64,000 nt of DNA from Enterocloster aldenensis (GCF_003434055.1 NZ_QVEX01000003.1:124001-188000), one strand, 5' to 3'; shown: positions 1 to 8,733, counted from the first letter of the stretch. The notes: a model not told the origin generated them from the sequence alone. Program-made: numbers and translations.

Positions 1-130
1 CCAAATCTGGGCGGCAAAGGTGGAGACGGTGGGCGCTTATCATATGCCAAAAGCACAGAACCCGGTATATATTGCGGTGATGCAGAACCCATCTTTGGAC
101 AGTGAGGAGATTCAATGGCAGGAGTTATGA
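1..130 (+). CDS. C-terminal end of an unidentified protein upstream of cbiA (partial)
   Basis: The frame starting at base 2 stays open for 42 codons and stops at TGA 128-130, 16 bases inside cbiA. Its codons are rich in G/C at third positions like the neighbouring genes, unlike the other two forward frames. The visible tail ends in IQWQEL. From its position it should belong to the cobalamin operon (perhaps another corrin-ring enzyme), but I do not recognise the family from so short a tail. The competing frame 1 stops at 103-105 and has poorer codon use. Confidence 0.35.
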   Translation, partial: QIWAAKVETVGAYHMPKAQNPVYIAVMQNPSLDSEEIQWQEL

Positions 131-1662
131 TAGCGGCTCCTAAAAGCGGCAGCGGAAAGACCATGATTACCTGCGGCCTTCTTAAGCTGCTTGACAGGAG
201 AGGATGGAACCCGGCCCCCTTTAAATGCGGCCCTGATTACATTGACGGCCTGTTCCACAACCAGGTGCTGGGACTGGAAAGCGGGAACCTGGACAGCTTT
301 TTTGAGGAACCGGACCATATGCGTGAGAAAATATCCCACATAACTCCCGGTTGTTTTGTGGTGGCTGAGGGGGTCATGGGATACTTTGATGGCTTGGGAG
401 GAATTTCCGTTAAGGGAAGTTCTTGGGAAATATCCCAGATTCTTGAACTGCCTGTCATCCTGGTGGTGGACGCCAAGGGGGCCAGCCTGTCGCTGGCAGC
501 CCAGGTTAAGGGGTTCCTGGAATACGTACCCAGGGATGAAGGGGGAAAGGAAATAAAGTGTGTCAGCCGGATCGGAGGTGTGCTGTTTAACCGCATATCC
601 CCCATGATATATGGAAGGATAAAGGCGCTGGTGGAGGAACAGCTTCACGTCCCGGTCATCGGTTATGTGCCGGAGCTTGGGTTTTTGCAGGTGGGAAGCC
701 GGCACCTGGGGCTGGTCCTGCCGGATGAGATTGACGGGCTTAAGGAACAGATGGAACGGCTGGCCGACTGCATGGAAAATACCGTGGACTTGGATGTGCT
801 GGCCATGGTTTGCAGCGGTAAGGAAAAAATGGGGCAATCGGGTTCCGGCATGCCGGGACATCGTACCCAACCGGGCCAGGCAGATTCCGGCATGACACAT
901 CCTGCCCAACCAGGGCAGAAAGATTCCTGCAGTGCACATACCCCCATGCCACGGTGTGGAAAAGACAGGACCACGTCCGTCACTCATATATGTGAAAAAA
1001 GAACAGACAGGAAATTCTCCCTGGGTGTGGCGCTGGATGAGGCGTTCTGTTTTTACTACAGGGATAATCTGGATGCCCTGGAACGTGCAGGGGCCAGGCT
1101 GGTATACTTCAGCCCCCTTCATGATAAAAAGATACCGGATGATCTGGACGGCCTGGTTTTTGGCGGAGGATATCCTGAGAACCATGCAGGGGAATTGGCC
1201 GCCGGCCAATCCATGCGTGATTCGGTGGCGGCCGCGGCCGCCAGGGGAATGCCCATACTGGGGGAATGCGGGGGATATCTCTATCTGCTTGATACACTAC
1301 AGGGCATTGACGGAAAGGATTATCCCATGGCAGGCGTCCTGCCTGGCCGCGGCTTTAAGGGGGACAGAAAGGGACGCTTCGGTTATATCACCCTCAGCGC
1401 GGACGGAATCCTTCCGTACATGCTGCCGGGCATGGAGATAAAGGGACATGAGTTCCATTACTGGGACTGTGAGTGCCGGGATGAGGAATACAGGATGACG
1501 GCCAGGAAACCGGCGGGCGGCCGGTCATGGCGCTGCATGCGGACCAGAGGAAATGTGATGGCCGGTTTCCCGCATTTATATTATCCCTCCTGTCCTGGTT
1601 TTGCAGCGCGGTTTGCAGACAGGTGCATTGTATTTGGAAGGAAGATGGGACATGAATCTTGA
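115..1662 (+). CDS. cbiA: Cobyrinic acid a,c-diamide synthase
   Basis: ATP- and glutamine-dependent amidation of the a and c side chains of (cobalt-)cobyrinic acid, in the cytoplasm, within the anaerobic B12 pathway. The N-terminal half is a dethiobiotin-synthetase-like P-loop domain (APKSGSGKT near residue 8). The C-terminal half is a class I glutamine amidotransferase with nucleophile Cys385 in GECGGY. The ATG at 115 has GAGGAG at 104-109. At 515 residues it is longer than the roughly 455-460 usual for the family. The surplus is a linker at about residues 233-304, between the two domains, containing three degenerate 13-14-residue repeats rich in Gly, Pro, Gln and His. The stop overlaps the start of cobT by 11 bases, implying translational coupling. 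Confidence 0.96.
   Translation: MAGVMIAAPKSGSGKTMITCGLLKLLDRRGWNPAPFKCGPDYIDGLFHNQVLGLESGNLDSFFEEPDHMREKISHITPGCFVVAEGVMGYFDGLGGISVKGSSWEISQILELPVILVVDAKGASLSLAAQVKGFLEYVPRDEGGKEIKCVSRIGGVLFNRISPMIYGRIKALVEEQLHVPVIGYVPELGFLQVGSRHLGLVLPDEIDGLKEQMERLADCMENTVDLDVLAMVCSGKEKMGQSGSGMPGHRTQPGQADSGMTHPAQPGQKDSCSAHTPMPRCGKDRTTSVTHICEKRTDRKFSLGVALDEAFCFYYRDNLDALERAGARLVYFSPLHDKKIPDDLDGLVFGGGYPENHAGELAAGQSMRDSVAAAAARGMPILGECGGYLYLLDTLQGIDGKDYPMAGVLPGRGFKGDRKGRFGYITLSADGILPYMLPGMEIKGHEFHYWDCECRDEEYRMTARKPAGGRSWRCMRTRGNVMAGFPHLYYPSCPGFAARFADRCIVFGRKMGHES
841..963 (+). repeat. Three in-frame tandem repeats (39-42 bp) in the cbiA linker
   Basis: Copies at 841-882, 883-921 and 922-963 each open with a G(G/A)TTCC triplet pair and encode GSGMPGHRTQPGQA, DSGMTHPAQPGQK and DSCSAHTPMPRCGK. 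Copies 1 and 2 are clearly related and copy 3 is degenerate. All lengths are multiples of three, so the reading frame is kept. They lie exactly between the synthetase and amidotransferase domains, where length change should be tolerated. Confidence 0.75.
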
Positions 1663-2710
1663 GGAAATGGTAAAATCAGTTAAAGAGGCTGATGGGACAG
1701 CCGTAAAACAGGCCCTCAGACGCTGGGACCAGGTGGCAAAGCCGCTGAACAGCCTGGGTGTCCTGGAGGAGGACATTGTGCGGATTGCAGGGGCATCCGG
1801 CACAGCCGCGGTTGATATCGGCAAAAAGGCCATTGTGGTAATGTGCGCTGACAATGGAATCGTGGAGGAGGGGGTGACCCAGACCGGGCAGGAGGTTACT
1901 GCCATTGTGGCGGGGAACATGGCAAAGGGCTGTTCCTGTGTCTGCATCATGGCCAGGAAGGCCGGTGCGGATGTAATCCCCATTGATGTGGGAATCGCAG
2001 GCCATGATTCCATTCCCGGCCTGCTGCCAAGAAAGGTTGCAGGAGGCACCCGGAATTTCCTGAAGGGGCCGTCCATGAGCCGCGGGCAGGCCCTCAAGGC
2101 CATGGAGGCGGGTATCAGGACTGCCTTTGAACTGAAAGAAAAGGGATACGGGCTGGCCGGTTCCGGGGAAATGGGGATTGGCAATACAACCACCAGCAGC
2201 GCAGTACTGTCCGTGCTTCTGGACCAGGAGCCGGAGAAGGTGACCGGGCGGGGCGCAGGCCTTACCACAGATGGATACAGCCGGAAAATCCAGGTCATAA
2301 AAGATGGGATTGCCCTTCACTGTCCGGACAGGACGGACCCGGTGGACGTGCTTGCCAAGGTAGGGGGATTTGACCTGGCGGCCCTGGCCGGCTTTTACAT
2401 CGGATGCGGTATGGTACGCCTGCCGGCGGTGCTGGACGGCCTGATTACCGGTGCGGCAGCCCTGGCAGCAGTTGGAATCTGCCCCAGGGTCAGGGACTTT
2501 TTGCTGGCATCCCATGTTTCGGCAGAGCCTGCCGGGGAAATGGTGCTGGAGGCCCTGGGGCTCCGCCCTGCCATCCGGGCAGGAATGTGTCTGGGAGAGG
2601 GGACGGGTGCGGCAGCGCTTTTCCCCCTTCTTGACATGGCGGCAGCCGTGTACAATCAGATGAGCAGTTTTGAGGAAATCCAGGTAGGCCGGTATGAACA
2701 CCTGGTCTGA
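1652..2710 (+). CDS. cobT: Nicotinate-nucleotide-dimethylbenzimidazole phosphoribosyltransferase
   Basis: Transfers phosphoribose from nicotinate mononucleotide to the lower-ligand base (dimethylbenzimidazole or another benzimidazole/purine), giving the alpha-ribotide used to build the nucleotide loop of B12. Family landmarks are GEMGIGNTTTSSA in the middle and the late glycine-rich GEGTGAAALFPLLD segment carrying the conserved catalytic Glu. I chose ATG 1652 (MNLEEMVKSV) because GGAAGGAAG lies just upstream and the product has the usual length of about 352 residues. An in-frame start at 1601 would bury the gene deep inside cbiA. The 11-base overlap with cbiA suggests coupled translation. Confidence 0.95.
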   Translation: MNLEEMVKSVKEADGTAVKQALRRWDQVAKPLNSLGVLEEDIVRIAGASGTAAVDIGKKAIVVMCADNGIVEEGVTQTGQEVTAIVAGNMAKGCSCVCIMARKAGADVIPIDVGIAGHDSIPGLLPRKVAGGTRNFLKGPSMSRGQALKAMEAGIRTAFELKEKGYGLAGSGEMGIGNTTTSSAVLSVLLDQEPEKVTGRGAGLTTDGYSRKIQVIKDGIALHCPDRTDPVDVLAKVGGFDLAALAGFYIGCGMVRLPAVLDGLITGAAALAAVGICPRVRDFLLASHVSAEPAGEMVLEALGLRPAIRAGMCLGEGTGAAALFPLLDMAAAVYNQMSSFEEIQVGRYEHLV

Positions 2711-2773
2711 TACATATCTGCCCCTGACAGCGCAGGAACAGCGTTCCATGAAGTCCGAAGGGAGGGATGGCCT

Positions 2774-3337
2774 GTGATATATCTTGTGACAGGCGGCAGC
2801 GGCAGCGGCAAATCAGAGTACGCGGAACACCTTGTGATGTCCTCCGGCTGCCCGGTGCGCTATTATGTGGCGACCATGACCGTGTATGGGGAAGAGGGGA
2901 AGGCAAAGGTCCTGCGCCACCAGGAACTGCGCAGGGGGAAGGGATTCATCACGGTGGAATGCCCGGTAAACGTGGATACGGCCCTGTCCGGTATCAGCAG
3001 CAATCAGGAGGAGGATGCCCCGGAGGATGCCGCCCTGCTTCTGGAGTGCGTGTCCAACCTGGCTGCCAACGAGATGTTTGCAGACAGCGTGGAGGAGCTT
3101 GGAAATGCCGCCATTAACAGACTGGCAGGCAAACTGGCCGGTGATATCCTCTCCCTGGCACCCAGGGTCAGGGACATGGTCATTGTCACCAATGAGGTGG
3201 CGTCTGACGGTATCACATACAATCCGGGGACGGATCAGTACATACGCCTGATGGGACTTGTTAACAGGCGCCTCGGGGCATGTTCCCACCAGGTGGTGGA
3301 AGTGGTGTACGGCATTCCTGTTGTATGGAAGGGATAA
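2774..3337 (+). CDS. cobU: Adenosylcobinamide kinase / adenosylcobinamide-phosphate guanylyltransferase
   Basis: Phosphorylates adenosylcobinamide and then activates it with GMP, ahead of nucleotide-loop joining by CobS. The P-loop GGSGSGKS is at residues 7-14. A histidine at about residue 49 in the segment LRHQELRR occupies the place of the guanylylated His of CobU. A later VTNEVASDGI block matches the conserved V-T-N-E-V-G region. The start is GTG 2774, preceded by GGGAGGGATGG; an ATG at 2767 is in another frame. There are 63 non-coding bases after cobT. A second, shorter CobU-like gene lies beyond cobS, so either could supply the kinase step; this one keeps the features of both activities. 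Confidence 0.88.
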   Translation: MIYLVTGGSGSGKSEYAEHLVMSSGCPVRYYVATMTVYGEEGKAKVLRHQELRRGKGFITVECPVNVDTALSGISSNQEEDAPEDAALLLECVSNLAANEMFADSVEELGNAAINRLAGKLAGDILSLAPRVRDMVIVTNEVASDGITYNPGTDQYIRLMGLVNRRLGACSHQVVEVVYGIPVVWKG

Positions 3338-3385
3338 CGGAAAACCGCGATGCAAAAAAGACAGAGGAGAGGAGCTGATTAACGG

Positions 3386-4231
3386 ATGAATGGGATTTAT
3401 TCCTGCATAATAGCTGTTTCCATGTATTCCAAGATACCCATGCCCACAGTGGAATGGACAGAGGAACGGATGCGCCATGTCATGTGCTTTTTCCCCTTTG
3501 TGGGCATGGTGCAGGGCATGGTGCTGGGACTTTGGTTTTATCTGGGGCTGGATTTATTTGGCCTGGATCCCCTGACGGTCGCGCTGGCAGCGGCAGCCGT
3601 TCCTCTCCTTGTAACAGGCGGTATCCATATGGACGGCTTCATGGATACCATGGATGCCATCCACTCCTATGGCGGACGGGAGAAAAAACTGGAAATCCTG
3701 AAGGACCCGCATCTGGGGGCGTTCGCTGTCATATCACTGGCAGTCTATCTCCTTCTGTATCTGGGGGCGGCTAATGAGTATGTGCAGTACCTTTCCGGCT
3801 GTGAAGGGGACTTAAGATTCCTGCTTTACGGAATGCCTGCCCTGGTATTCGTGATGGAACGGGCATTCAGCGGACTTTCGGTGGTCTTATTCCCATCTGC
3901 CAAAAAGGACGGGCTGGCAGCGGGATTTGCCAGGACAGCAGTAAAACGTACGGACAGGGCGGTGCTGGCTGTCTGGCTGGCCCTATGCATGGCCATTGCC
4001 TTTTTGCTGGGATGGAAAATGAACGGATTGGCCGGGGCATGCGCGTTAAGCCTTGGCCTGGGATTGGTCCATCTCCTTGTATTCTGGTGGTATCACAGGA
4101 TGTCGTCAAATGAATTTGGCGGTATCACAGGGGATCTGGCCGGCTGTTTCCTTCAGGTATGCGAGCTGGCCGGACTGGCCCTGCTGGCGGCCCTGTTAAA
4201 GACAGGAGGACTTGGAGGTCATATCATATGA
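3386..4231 (+). CDS. cobS: Adenosylcobinamide-GDP ribazoletransferase (cobalamin 5'-phosphate synthase)
   Basis: Integral membrane enzyme joining adenosylcobinamide-GDP to the alpha-ribazole (phosphate) lower ligand, the last step of nucleotide-loop assembly. The 281-residue sequence has several hydrophobic helices and the conserved acidic cluster GGIHMDGFMDTMDA near residue 75, typical of this CDP-alcohol-transferase-like family. A late ITGDLAGC motif also fits CobS. The start is ATG 3386, with purine-rich GAGGAGAGGAGCTG-type sequence upstream. It ends in an ATGA overlap with the next gene at 4228, indicating coupling. Confidence 0.94.
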   Translation: MNGIYSCIIAVSMYSKIPMPTVEWTEERMRHVMCFFPFVGMVQGMVLGLWFYLGLDLFGLDPLTVALAAAAVPLLVTGGIHMDGFMDTMDAIHSYGGREKKLEILKDPHLGAFAVISLAVYLLLYLGAANEYVQYLSGCEGDLRFLLYGMPALVFVMERAFSGLSVVLFPSAKKDGLAAGFARTAVKRTDRAVLAVWLALCMAIAFLLGWKMNGLAGACALSLGLGLVHLLVFWWYHRMSSNEFGGITGDLAGCFLQVCELAGLALLAALLKTGGLGGHII

Positions 4232-4665
4232 TTCTGGTTATTGGAGGAAGAGGACAGGGCAAGAGGGAATTTGCCTTGCAGAATTTGATACCGGAGGACG
4301 AAGCGCCAATGGTCCGGTGGGCGTCCGGCAGGGACGAGGGATGGGAATCCTATATGAAAAGCAGGTATTGCTGTGATTTCCACCTGTTTATCAGACGTCT
4401 TATGAACCGGGAGGTTGGGGTAGGGGCCGGCGGGAATCCCTGGATGCCCGGGGATCAAAAGCAGATGGAAGTAATCCTGAAAGCCCTGCTTCAGGATGTG
4501 CCGGACCGGATACTTGTGACAGATGAAATCGGCTATGGGATTGTTCCGGCAGATGCCGCGGAACGGCAGTACCGGGAGGAAACAGGCAGGCTGTGCTGCC
4601 TTGCGGCCAAAGAGGCCCGACAGGTCTGGCGGGTCTTATGCGGCCTGGGACAGAGAATAAAGTGA
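4228..4665 (+). CDS. Second, short CobU/CobP-like protein
   Basis: A 145-residue protein starting at ATG 4228, in a 4-base overlap with the cobS stop and with GGAGG at about 4213-4219. The P-loop is GGRGQGKR at residues 6-13. The C-terminal half keeps the CobU/CobP pattern: VTDEIGYGIVP, then an R-x(4)-TGR region, then a terminal VLCGLGQRIK that mirrors the family tail. The arginine/histidine stretch around the guanylylated His of CobU is not visible and the middle is shortened. It may be a kinase-only enzyme, a GTP-binding partner or a salvage variant. Two CobU-like genes flanking cobS is unusual by E. coli standards; this one's exact reaction cannot be read from sequence. Confidence 0.75.
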   Translation: MILVIGGRGQGKREFALQNLIPEDEAPMVRWASGRDEGWESYMKSRYCCDFHLFIRRLMNREVGVGAGGNPWMPGDQKQMEVILKALLQDVPDRILVTDEIGYGIVPADAAERQYREETGRLCCLAAKEARQVWRVLCGLGQRIK

Positions 4666-4701
4666 CCAAATATGTGACCAAATGGAGGACGGAATACGAA
4701 C

Positions 4702-5685
4702 ATGGCTGGATGGTTTGAAGTATGGAAACTGCATGGGACGGCACTGCTTGCCGGATGCGTCCTGGACTGGATCCTCGGTGACCCGTATCATTTCCCCCAC
4801 CCCGTACGTCTGATGGGGCGGATGATTTCATGGCTGGAAGGCAGCTTGAGGAAACGGCTGGAAGCCAGGGAACTGGCGGCCGGTTTTTTCCTCACGGCCG
4901 TCATGTGCGCGGTGTGGTTCCTGATTCCCTGGTCCGTACTGCGTGTATTGCGGCAAATGTCCTATCCATCCCTTTGGATCATCCCCTTTTCCGTGGAGAC
5001 CATCCTCTGTTACCAGATGCTTGCGGCCAGAAGCCTGTGCACGGAGAGCATGAAGGTATGCCGCAGCCTGGAGTCCGGGGACGTGGAGAGGGCCAGGAAC
5101 CAGGTGTCCATGATTGTGGGAAGGGATACGGCGGTGCTTGATTCAGCCGGCATTGCCAGGGCCGCCATTGAGACCGTGGCGGAGAATGCATCTGACGGGG
5201 TGGTGGCCCCGTTCCTTTTCATGGCCCTGTTCGGACCGGCCGGGGGGATGCTCTATAAGGCAGTTAACACCATGGACTCCATGATAGGGTATAAGAATGA
5301 AACATACATGCTTTTTGGAAGGACGGCGGCAAAACTGGATGATATCCTGAACTTCATCCCCTCCCGCCTGACCGGAGGCCTTATGGTGCTGGCCGCCTTT
5401 TTCCTTCCGGGAATGGACGGAGTCCATGGCTGGCGCATCCTGATGCGGGACAGGCATAAGCATGCAAGCCCTAATTCGGCCCAGGCCGAGGCAGCGTGTG
5501 CAGGCGCACTGCATCTTAGGCTGGCAGGGGACGCATGGTATTTTGGCATCCTGCACAAAAAGCCGTTTATCGGGGATGACGACCGCCCGGTGTGTCCCAT
5601 GGATATTAAGAGGGCCAACCGGCTCATGTTTGCAGCGGAGGGGATTCTCATGGCCGGGCTGGCAGCTGCCCTGTTCCTGGCATGA
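4702..5685 (+). CDS. cbiB: Adenosylcobinamide-phosphate synthase
   Basis: Membrane enzyme attaching aminopropanol phosphate (made by CobD) to the f side chain of adenosylcobyric acid. The 327-residue protein has hydrophobic helices and the family blocks WILGDPYHFPHPVRLMG near residue 24, ENASDGVVAPFLF near 160, NTMDSMIGYKN near 190, and a terminal part with PNSAQAEAACAGALHLRL. These match CbiB/CobD of the anaerobic pathway. The start is ATG 4702, with AATGGAGGACGG upstream. It is the last gene before a 16-bp tandem-repeat tract that separates it from cobD. Confidence 0.95.
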   Translation: MAGWFEVWKLHGTALLAGCVLDWILGDPYHFPHPVRLMGRMISWLEGSLRKRLEARELAAGFFLTAVMCAVWFLIPWSVLRVLRQMSYPSLWIIPFSVETILCYQMLAARSLCTESMKVCRSLESGDVERARNQVSMIVGRDTAVLDSAGIARAAIETVAENASDGVVAPFLFMALFGPAGGMLYKAVNTMDSMIGYKNETYMLFGRTAAKLDDILNFIPSRLTGGLMVLAAFFLPGMDGVHGWRILMRDRHKHASPNSAQAEAACAGALHLRLAGDAWYFGILHKKPFIGDDDRPVCPMDIKRANRLMFAAEGILMAGLAAALFLA

Positions 5686-5693
5686 CAAAGGCC

Positions 5694-5850
5694 ATTTTAC
5701 GGAAAGCAGTATTTACAGATAGAAGTATTTACAGACAGAAGTATTTACAGAAAGCAGTATTTACGGAAAGCAGTATTTGCGGAAAGCAATATTTACAGAT
5801 AGCAGTATTTGCGGAAAGCAATATTTACAGATAGCAGCATCTGCGGATAA
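5694..5850 (+). repeat. Intergenic tandem repeat, 16-bp unit, about 9-10 copies
   Basis: Units of the type ATTTACAGATAGMAGT run head to tail from about 5694, with exact 16-bp phase from 5711 (5711, 5727, 5743, 5759, 5775, 5791, 5807, 5823) and a degenerate end at 5839-5850. Two sub-types alternate: ATTTACAGATAGCAGT and ATTTGCGGAAAGCAAT. The unit is not a multiple of three and no reading frame uses it. It fills the gap between the cbiB stop and the cobD ribosome site (GGAGGGACG at 5861-5869), so copy number sets the spacing and possibly the mRNA structure there. Confidence 0.92.
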
Positions 5851-5873
5851 GGGTTTGAGAGGAGGGACGATTC

Positions 5874-7034
5874 ATGCAGTATCAGCACGGAGGGGATATC
5901 TACACCCAGGAAATCCATATGGACTATTCCGCCAATTTAAATCCCCTGGGGCTTCCGGACGGGGTGAGGAAGGTGCTTGCATCCTGTATACATACAGATG
6001 TGTGCAGCGTGTACCCGGACAGCCGCTGCGGGAAGCTGCGGGAAGCCCTGGGCCGGCTCCATGAAGTGCCAAAGGACTGGATTATCTGCGGAAATGGGGC
6101 GGCGGATCTTGTATTCGGCCTGGCCCATGGCTGTATGCCAAGGCGCGGACTGGTGACGGCCCCGGCCTTTTCCGAATATGAGCAGGCAATGAGGACCTGC
6201 GGATGCAGCGTGGACTACCTGTTCCTGGAGGAAAAGGAAGGATTTTCACTGAATGTGGAAGCCCTTCTTCAGCGGATCATAGGGGCGGCGGGGGAAGGCA
6301 GGCCGTATGACATGGTATTCCTGTGCAATCCCAATAATCCAACGGGTATACCCGTGCCAACAGGGGAAATCAGACGGGTGGCAGAGGTATGTCTCCAATC
6401 CGGCACCCGCCTGATCATGGACGAATGCTTCTGTGATTTCCTGGATGAACCGGAGGCCTGCTCCGCAATCCCTTTCCTGGGGGAATATCCCAATCTTTTT
6501 GTGCTCAAGGCATTTACCAAGCTGTATTCCATGGCGGGACTTCGGCTGGGATACGGTCTTTGCAGTGACGGAAACCTTCTTGAACGCCTGCGTGAGGTAA
6601 GGCAGCCCTGGTCCGTATCGGGCCTGGCCCAGAAAGCGGGCGAGGCAGCCCTTAAAGATTTGGATTTCGTCAGGCGGACAAGGGAAGTGGTTGGGACGGA
6701 ACGGGAGTGGATGCGAGGGGAACTGGAAAAACTTGGGTTTACTGTGTATGGGTCCCGGGCCAACTATGTGTTTTTCAAGGCCTTCCAGGGGGAAGGGGAT
6801 ACCGGGCCGGACAGCCCCTCGGGCCGGGATATGCAGACGCCCCCCAAGGGCTGGCTGTATCACCGGCTATTGGAACACAAGGTGCTCATACGCAGCTGCA
6901 GCAATTATCCTGGCCTTAATCGCTCCTTTTACCGGGTCTGCGTAAAGACGCGGGAGGAGAACAGGCGGCTGATGGAGTACATGGGGAAAGCGGTAAAAGA
7001 GGAAAACGGGGCAAAACGCAACGGGCCAGAATGA
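5874..7034 (+). CDS. cobD: L-threonine-O-3-phosphate decarboxylase
   Basis: PLP enzyme of the class I/II aminotransferase fold that makes (R)-1-amino-2-propanol phosphate for CbiB. The N-terminus begins MQYQHGGDIYTQEIHMDYSA, followed by the N-x-N-P-L-G type segment NLNPLG. PLP-site signatures are CNPNNPTG, MDECFCDF and the lysine region VLKAFTKLYSMAGLRLGY, with the Schiff-base Lys in FTK. The start is ATG 5874, with GAGGAGGGACG upstream. The family is normally about 360 residues and this has 386. The excess is a variable stretch (GEGDTGPDSPSGRD) near residue 310 and a C-terminal tail (KRNGPE) encoded by the first unit of the downstream 15-bp repeat. It could be mistaken for histidinol-phosphate aminotransferase, but the operon decides. 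Confidence 0.92.
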   Translation: MQYQHGGDIYTQEIHMDYSANLNPLGLPDGVRKVLASCIHTDVCSVYPDSRCGKLREALGRLHEVPKDWIICGNGAADLVFGLAHGCMPRRGLVTAPAFSEYEQAMRTCGCSVDYLFLEEKEGFSLNVEALLQRIIGAAGEGRPYDMVFLCNPNNPTGIPVPTGEIRRVAEVCLQSGTRLIMDECFCDFLDEPEACSAIPFLGEYPNLFVLKAFTKLYSMAGLRLGYGLCSDGNLLERLREVRQPWSVSGLAQKAGEAALKDLDFVRRTREVVGTEREWMRGELEKLGFTVYGSRANYVFFKAFQGEGDTGPDSPSGRDMQTPPKGWLYHRLLEHKVLIRSCSNYPGLNRSFYRVCVKTREENRRLMEYMGKAVKEENGAKRNGPE

Positions 7035-7126
7035 AACGGGCCAGAATGAATCGGCCCAGAATGGAACGGCCCGAAATAAAATGGTCCAAAATGAAACGGC
7101 CCCAAAATAAAACATCCCCAAATTGA
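7020..7126 (+). repeat. Tandem repeat, 15-16-bp unit, seven copies, overlapping the cobD 3' end
   Basis: Units of the form AACGGSCCAGAATGA start at 7020, 7035, 7050, 7065, 7080, 7095 and 7111. The first five are 15 bp and the last two are 16 bp with more drift. The first unit encodes the last residues and stop codon of cobD. The rest fill the gap to the cbiP ribosome site (AGGAG at 7134-7138). The gradient from exact to degenerate copies suggests growth from the cobD end. Confidence 0.9.
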
Positions 7127-7146
7127 ACGAGCAGAGGAGAACGATA

Positions 7147-8733
7147 ATGGCGAAACCAATCATGATTCAGGGAACCATGTCCAATGCGGGAAAAAGCATC
7201 CTGGCGGCCGGACTTTGCCGTATATTCAAGCAGGACGGATACAGGACCGCGCCGTTTAAATCCCAGAACATGGCATTGAATTCCTATATTACATCAGAAG
7301 GCCTGGAGATGGGCCGGGCCCAGGTGGTCCAGGCAGAGGCGGCAGGCATAAGCCCTCATGTGGATATGAACCCGATCCTGCTGAAGCCCACCACGGATGT
7401 GGGTTCCCAGGTGATTGTCCATGGCGTTGCCAGGGGGAACATGAAGGCCAGGGATTACTTTGCCATGAAACGCAGCCTGATTCCGGAAATCATGGCCTCC
7501 TATGAACGGCTGTCCGGGTCCCATGACATCATTGTCATTGAAGGCGCGGGAAGCCCGGCGGAAATTAACCTCAAATCAGACGATATCGTGAACATGGGCC
7601 TTGCAGAGCTGGTGGACGCCCCGGTGCTGCTGGCTGGCGACATTGACAGGGGCGGTGTGTTTGCCCAGCTTTACGGCACCGTGGCCCTTTTAGAACAGGA
7701 GGAGCGGCAGCGGGTCAAGGGGCTTATCATCAACAAATTCCGTGGGGACAGATCCATCCTGGACCCGGGTGCCGCGATGCTGGAACATCTTTGCGGCATA
7801 CCGGTAATCGGGGTGGTGCCGTATATGGATGTGGATATTGAGGACGAGGACAGCTTAAGCGCCCGTCTGGAAAACGGCCAGGCATCCGGTTTGGTGGACC
7901 TGGCGGTCATCCGTCTGCCGCGGATATCCAACTTTACGGATTTTAATGTGTTTTCCAGGATTCCCGGGGTGTCCCTGCGCTATGTTTCCAGGGTTTCAGA
8001 GTTAGGGACGCCGGACCTGGTATTTCTCCCGGGCACAAAGAATACCATGGATGACCTGCTGTGGATGCGGCAGAACGGCCTGGAGGCCGCAGTTCTTAAG
8101 CTGGCCCATAAACAGGTGCCCATATGGGGAATCTGCGGCGGATACCAGATGATGGGGGAGGTCCTTAGGGATGCCGGCGGGGTGGAGTCCGCGGACGTAA
8201 GGGAGACAGCCGGTATGGGGCTGCTTCCGCTGTGCACTGATTTCCAGGAAGAAAAGGTGCGTACCCAGGTGGAAGGCTCCCTTGGGGAGCTGGACGGCGT
8301 CCTGGCCCCGTTGTCAGGCCAATGCATCGGCGGTTATGAAATCCATATGGGCCGCACTGCCATTGACAGGGAAAACGGCGCCATGGATACCGCAATGCTG
8401 GTTTCCTGGCGCCGGGAACCCGTAATCTGCCGTCCTGTCTCCTATGTGATGGAGATACAGGACAGGGACCGGCCTGGCTGTGATGGGAAACGGGTAAAGG
8501 AAGACGGATGGAACAGGGGGAATATCTACGGGGCATACATTCACGGTATCTTCGACCATCCGGGGATAGCGGAGACCATTGTATCCTCCCTGGCAGCCAA
8601 AAAGGGGATATCCATGGACGAGGTAAAGGCAGGGGATTACAGTGCCTACCGTCAGCAGCAGTATGACAAGCTGGCAGATGTGCTGCGGTCCAGTCTGGAT
8701 ATGGATGCCATCTATAAGATGATGGGGTTATAG
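7147..8733 (+). CDS. cbiP: Cobyric acid synthase
   Basis: ATP- and glutamine-dependent amidation of the b, d, e and g side chains of adenosylcobyrinic acid a,c-diamide. The N-terminal P-loop-like domain begins [16 protein letters not shown] with the family's [11 protein letters not shown] block. The C-terminal amidotransferase has its nucleophile Cys in [11 protein letters not shown] and a late GAYIHGIFD segment with the catalytic His. ATG 7147 was chosen over an in-frame TTG at 7123 because AGGAG sits at 7134-7138 and 7123 lies inside the tandem repeat. The length of 528 residues is normal for CobQ/CbiP. Confidence 0.96.
   Translation: MAKPIMIQGTMSNAGKSILAAGLCRIFKQDGYRTAPFKSQNMALNSYITSEGLEMGRAQVVQAEAAGISPHVDMNPILLKPTTDVGSQVIVHGVARGNMKARDYFAMKRSLIPEIMASYERLSGSHDIIVIEGAGSPAEINLKSDDIVNMGLAELVDAPVLLAGDIDRGGVFAQLYGTVALLEQEERQRVKGLIINKFRGDRSILDPGAAMLEHLCGIPVIGVVPYMDVDIEDEDSLSARLENGQASGLVDLAVIRLPRISNFTDFNVFSRIPGVSLRYVSRVSELGTPDLVFLPGTKNTMDDLLWMRQNGLEAAVLKLAHKQVPIWGICGGYQMMGEVLRDAGGVESADVRETAGMGLLPLCTDFQEEKVRTQVEGSLGELDGVLAPLSGQCIGGYEIHMGRTAIDRENGAMDTAMLVSWRREPVICRPVSYVMEIQDRDRPGCDGKRVKEDGWNRGNIYGAYIHGIFDHPGIAETIVSSLAAKKGISMDEVKAGDYSAYRQQQYDKLADVLRSSLDMDAIYKMMGL

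Noticed and set aside
112..1209. Long minus-strand open frame (365 codons) opposite cbiA
   Set aside because: Shadow of a GC-leaning gene; cbiA on the plus strand has clear domains and the opposite frame has none.
6929..7159. Minus-strand reading frame encoding repeated SGPFH-like pentapeptides
   Set aside because: It is simply the complement of the 15-bp tandem repeat after cobD plus the cobD 3' end; a 15-bp unit automatically gives a five-residue repeat. No ribosome site or codon bias supports it.
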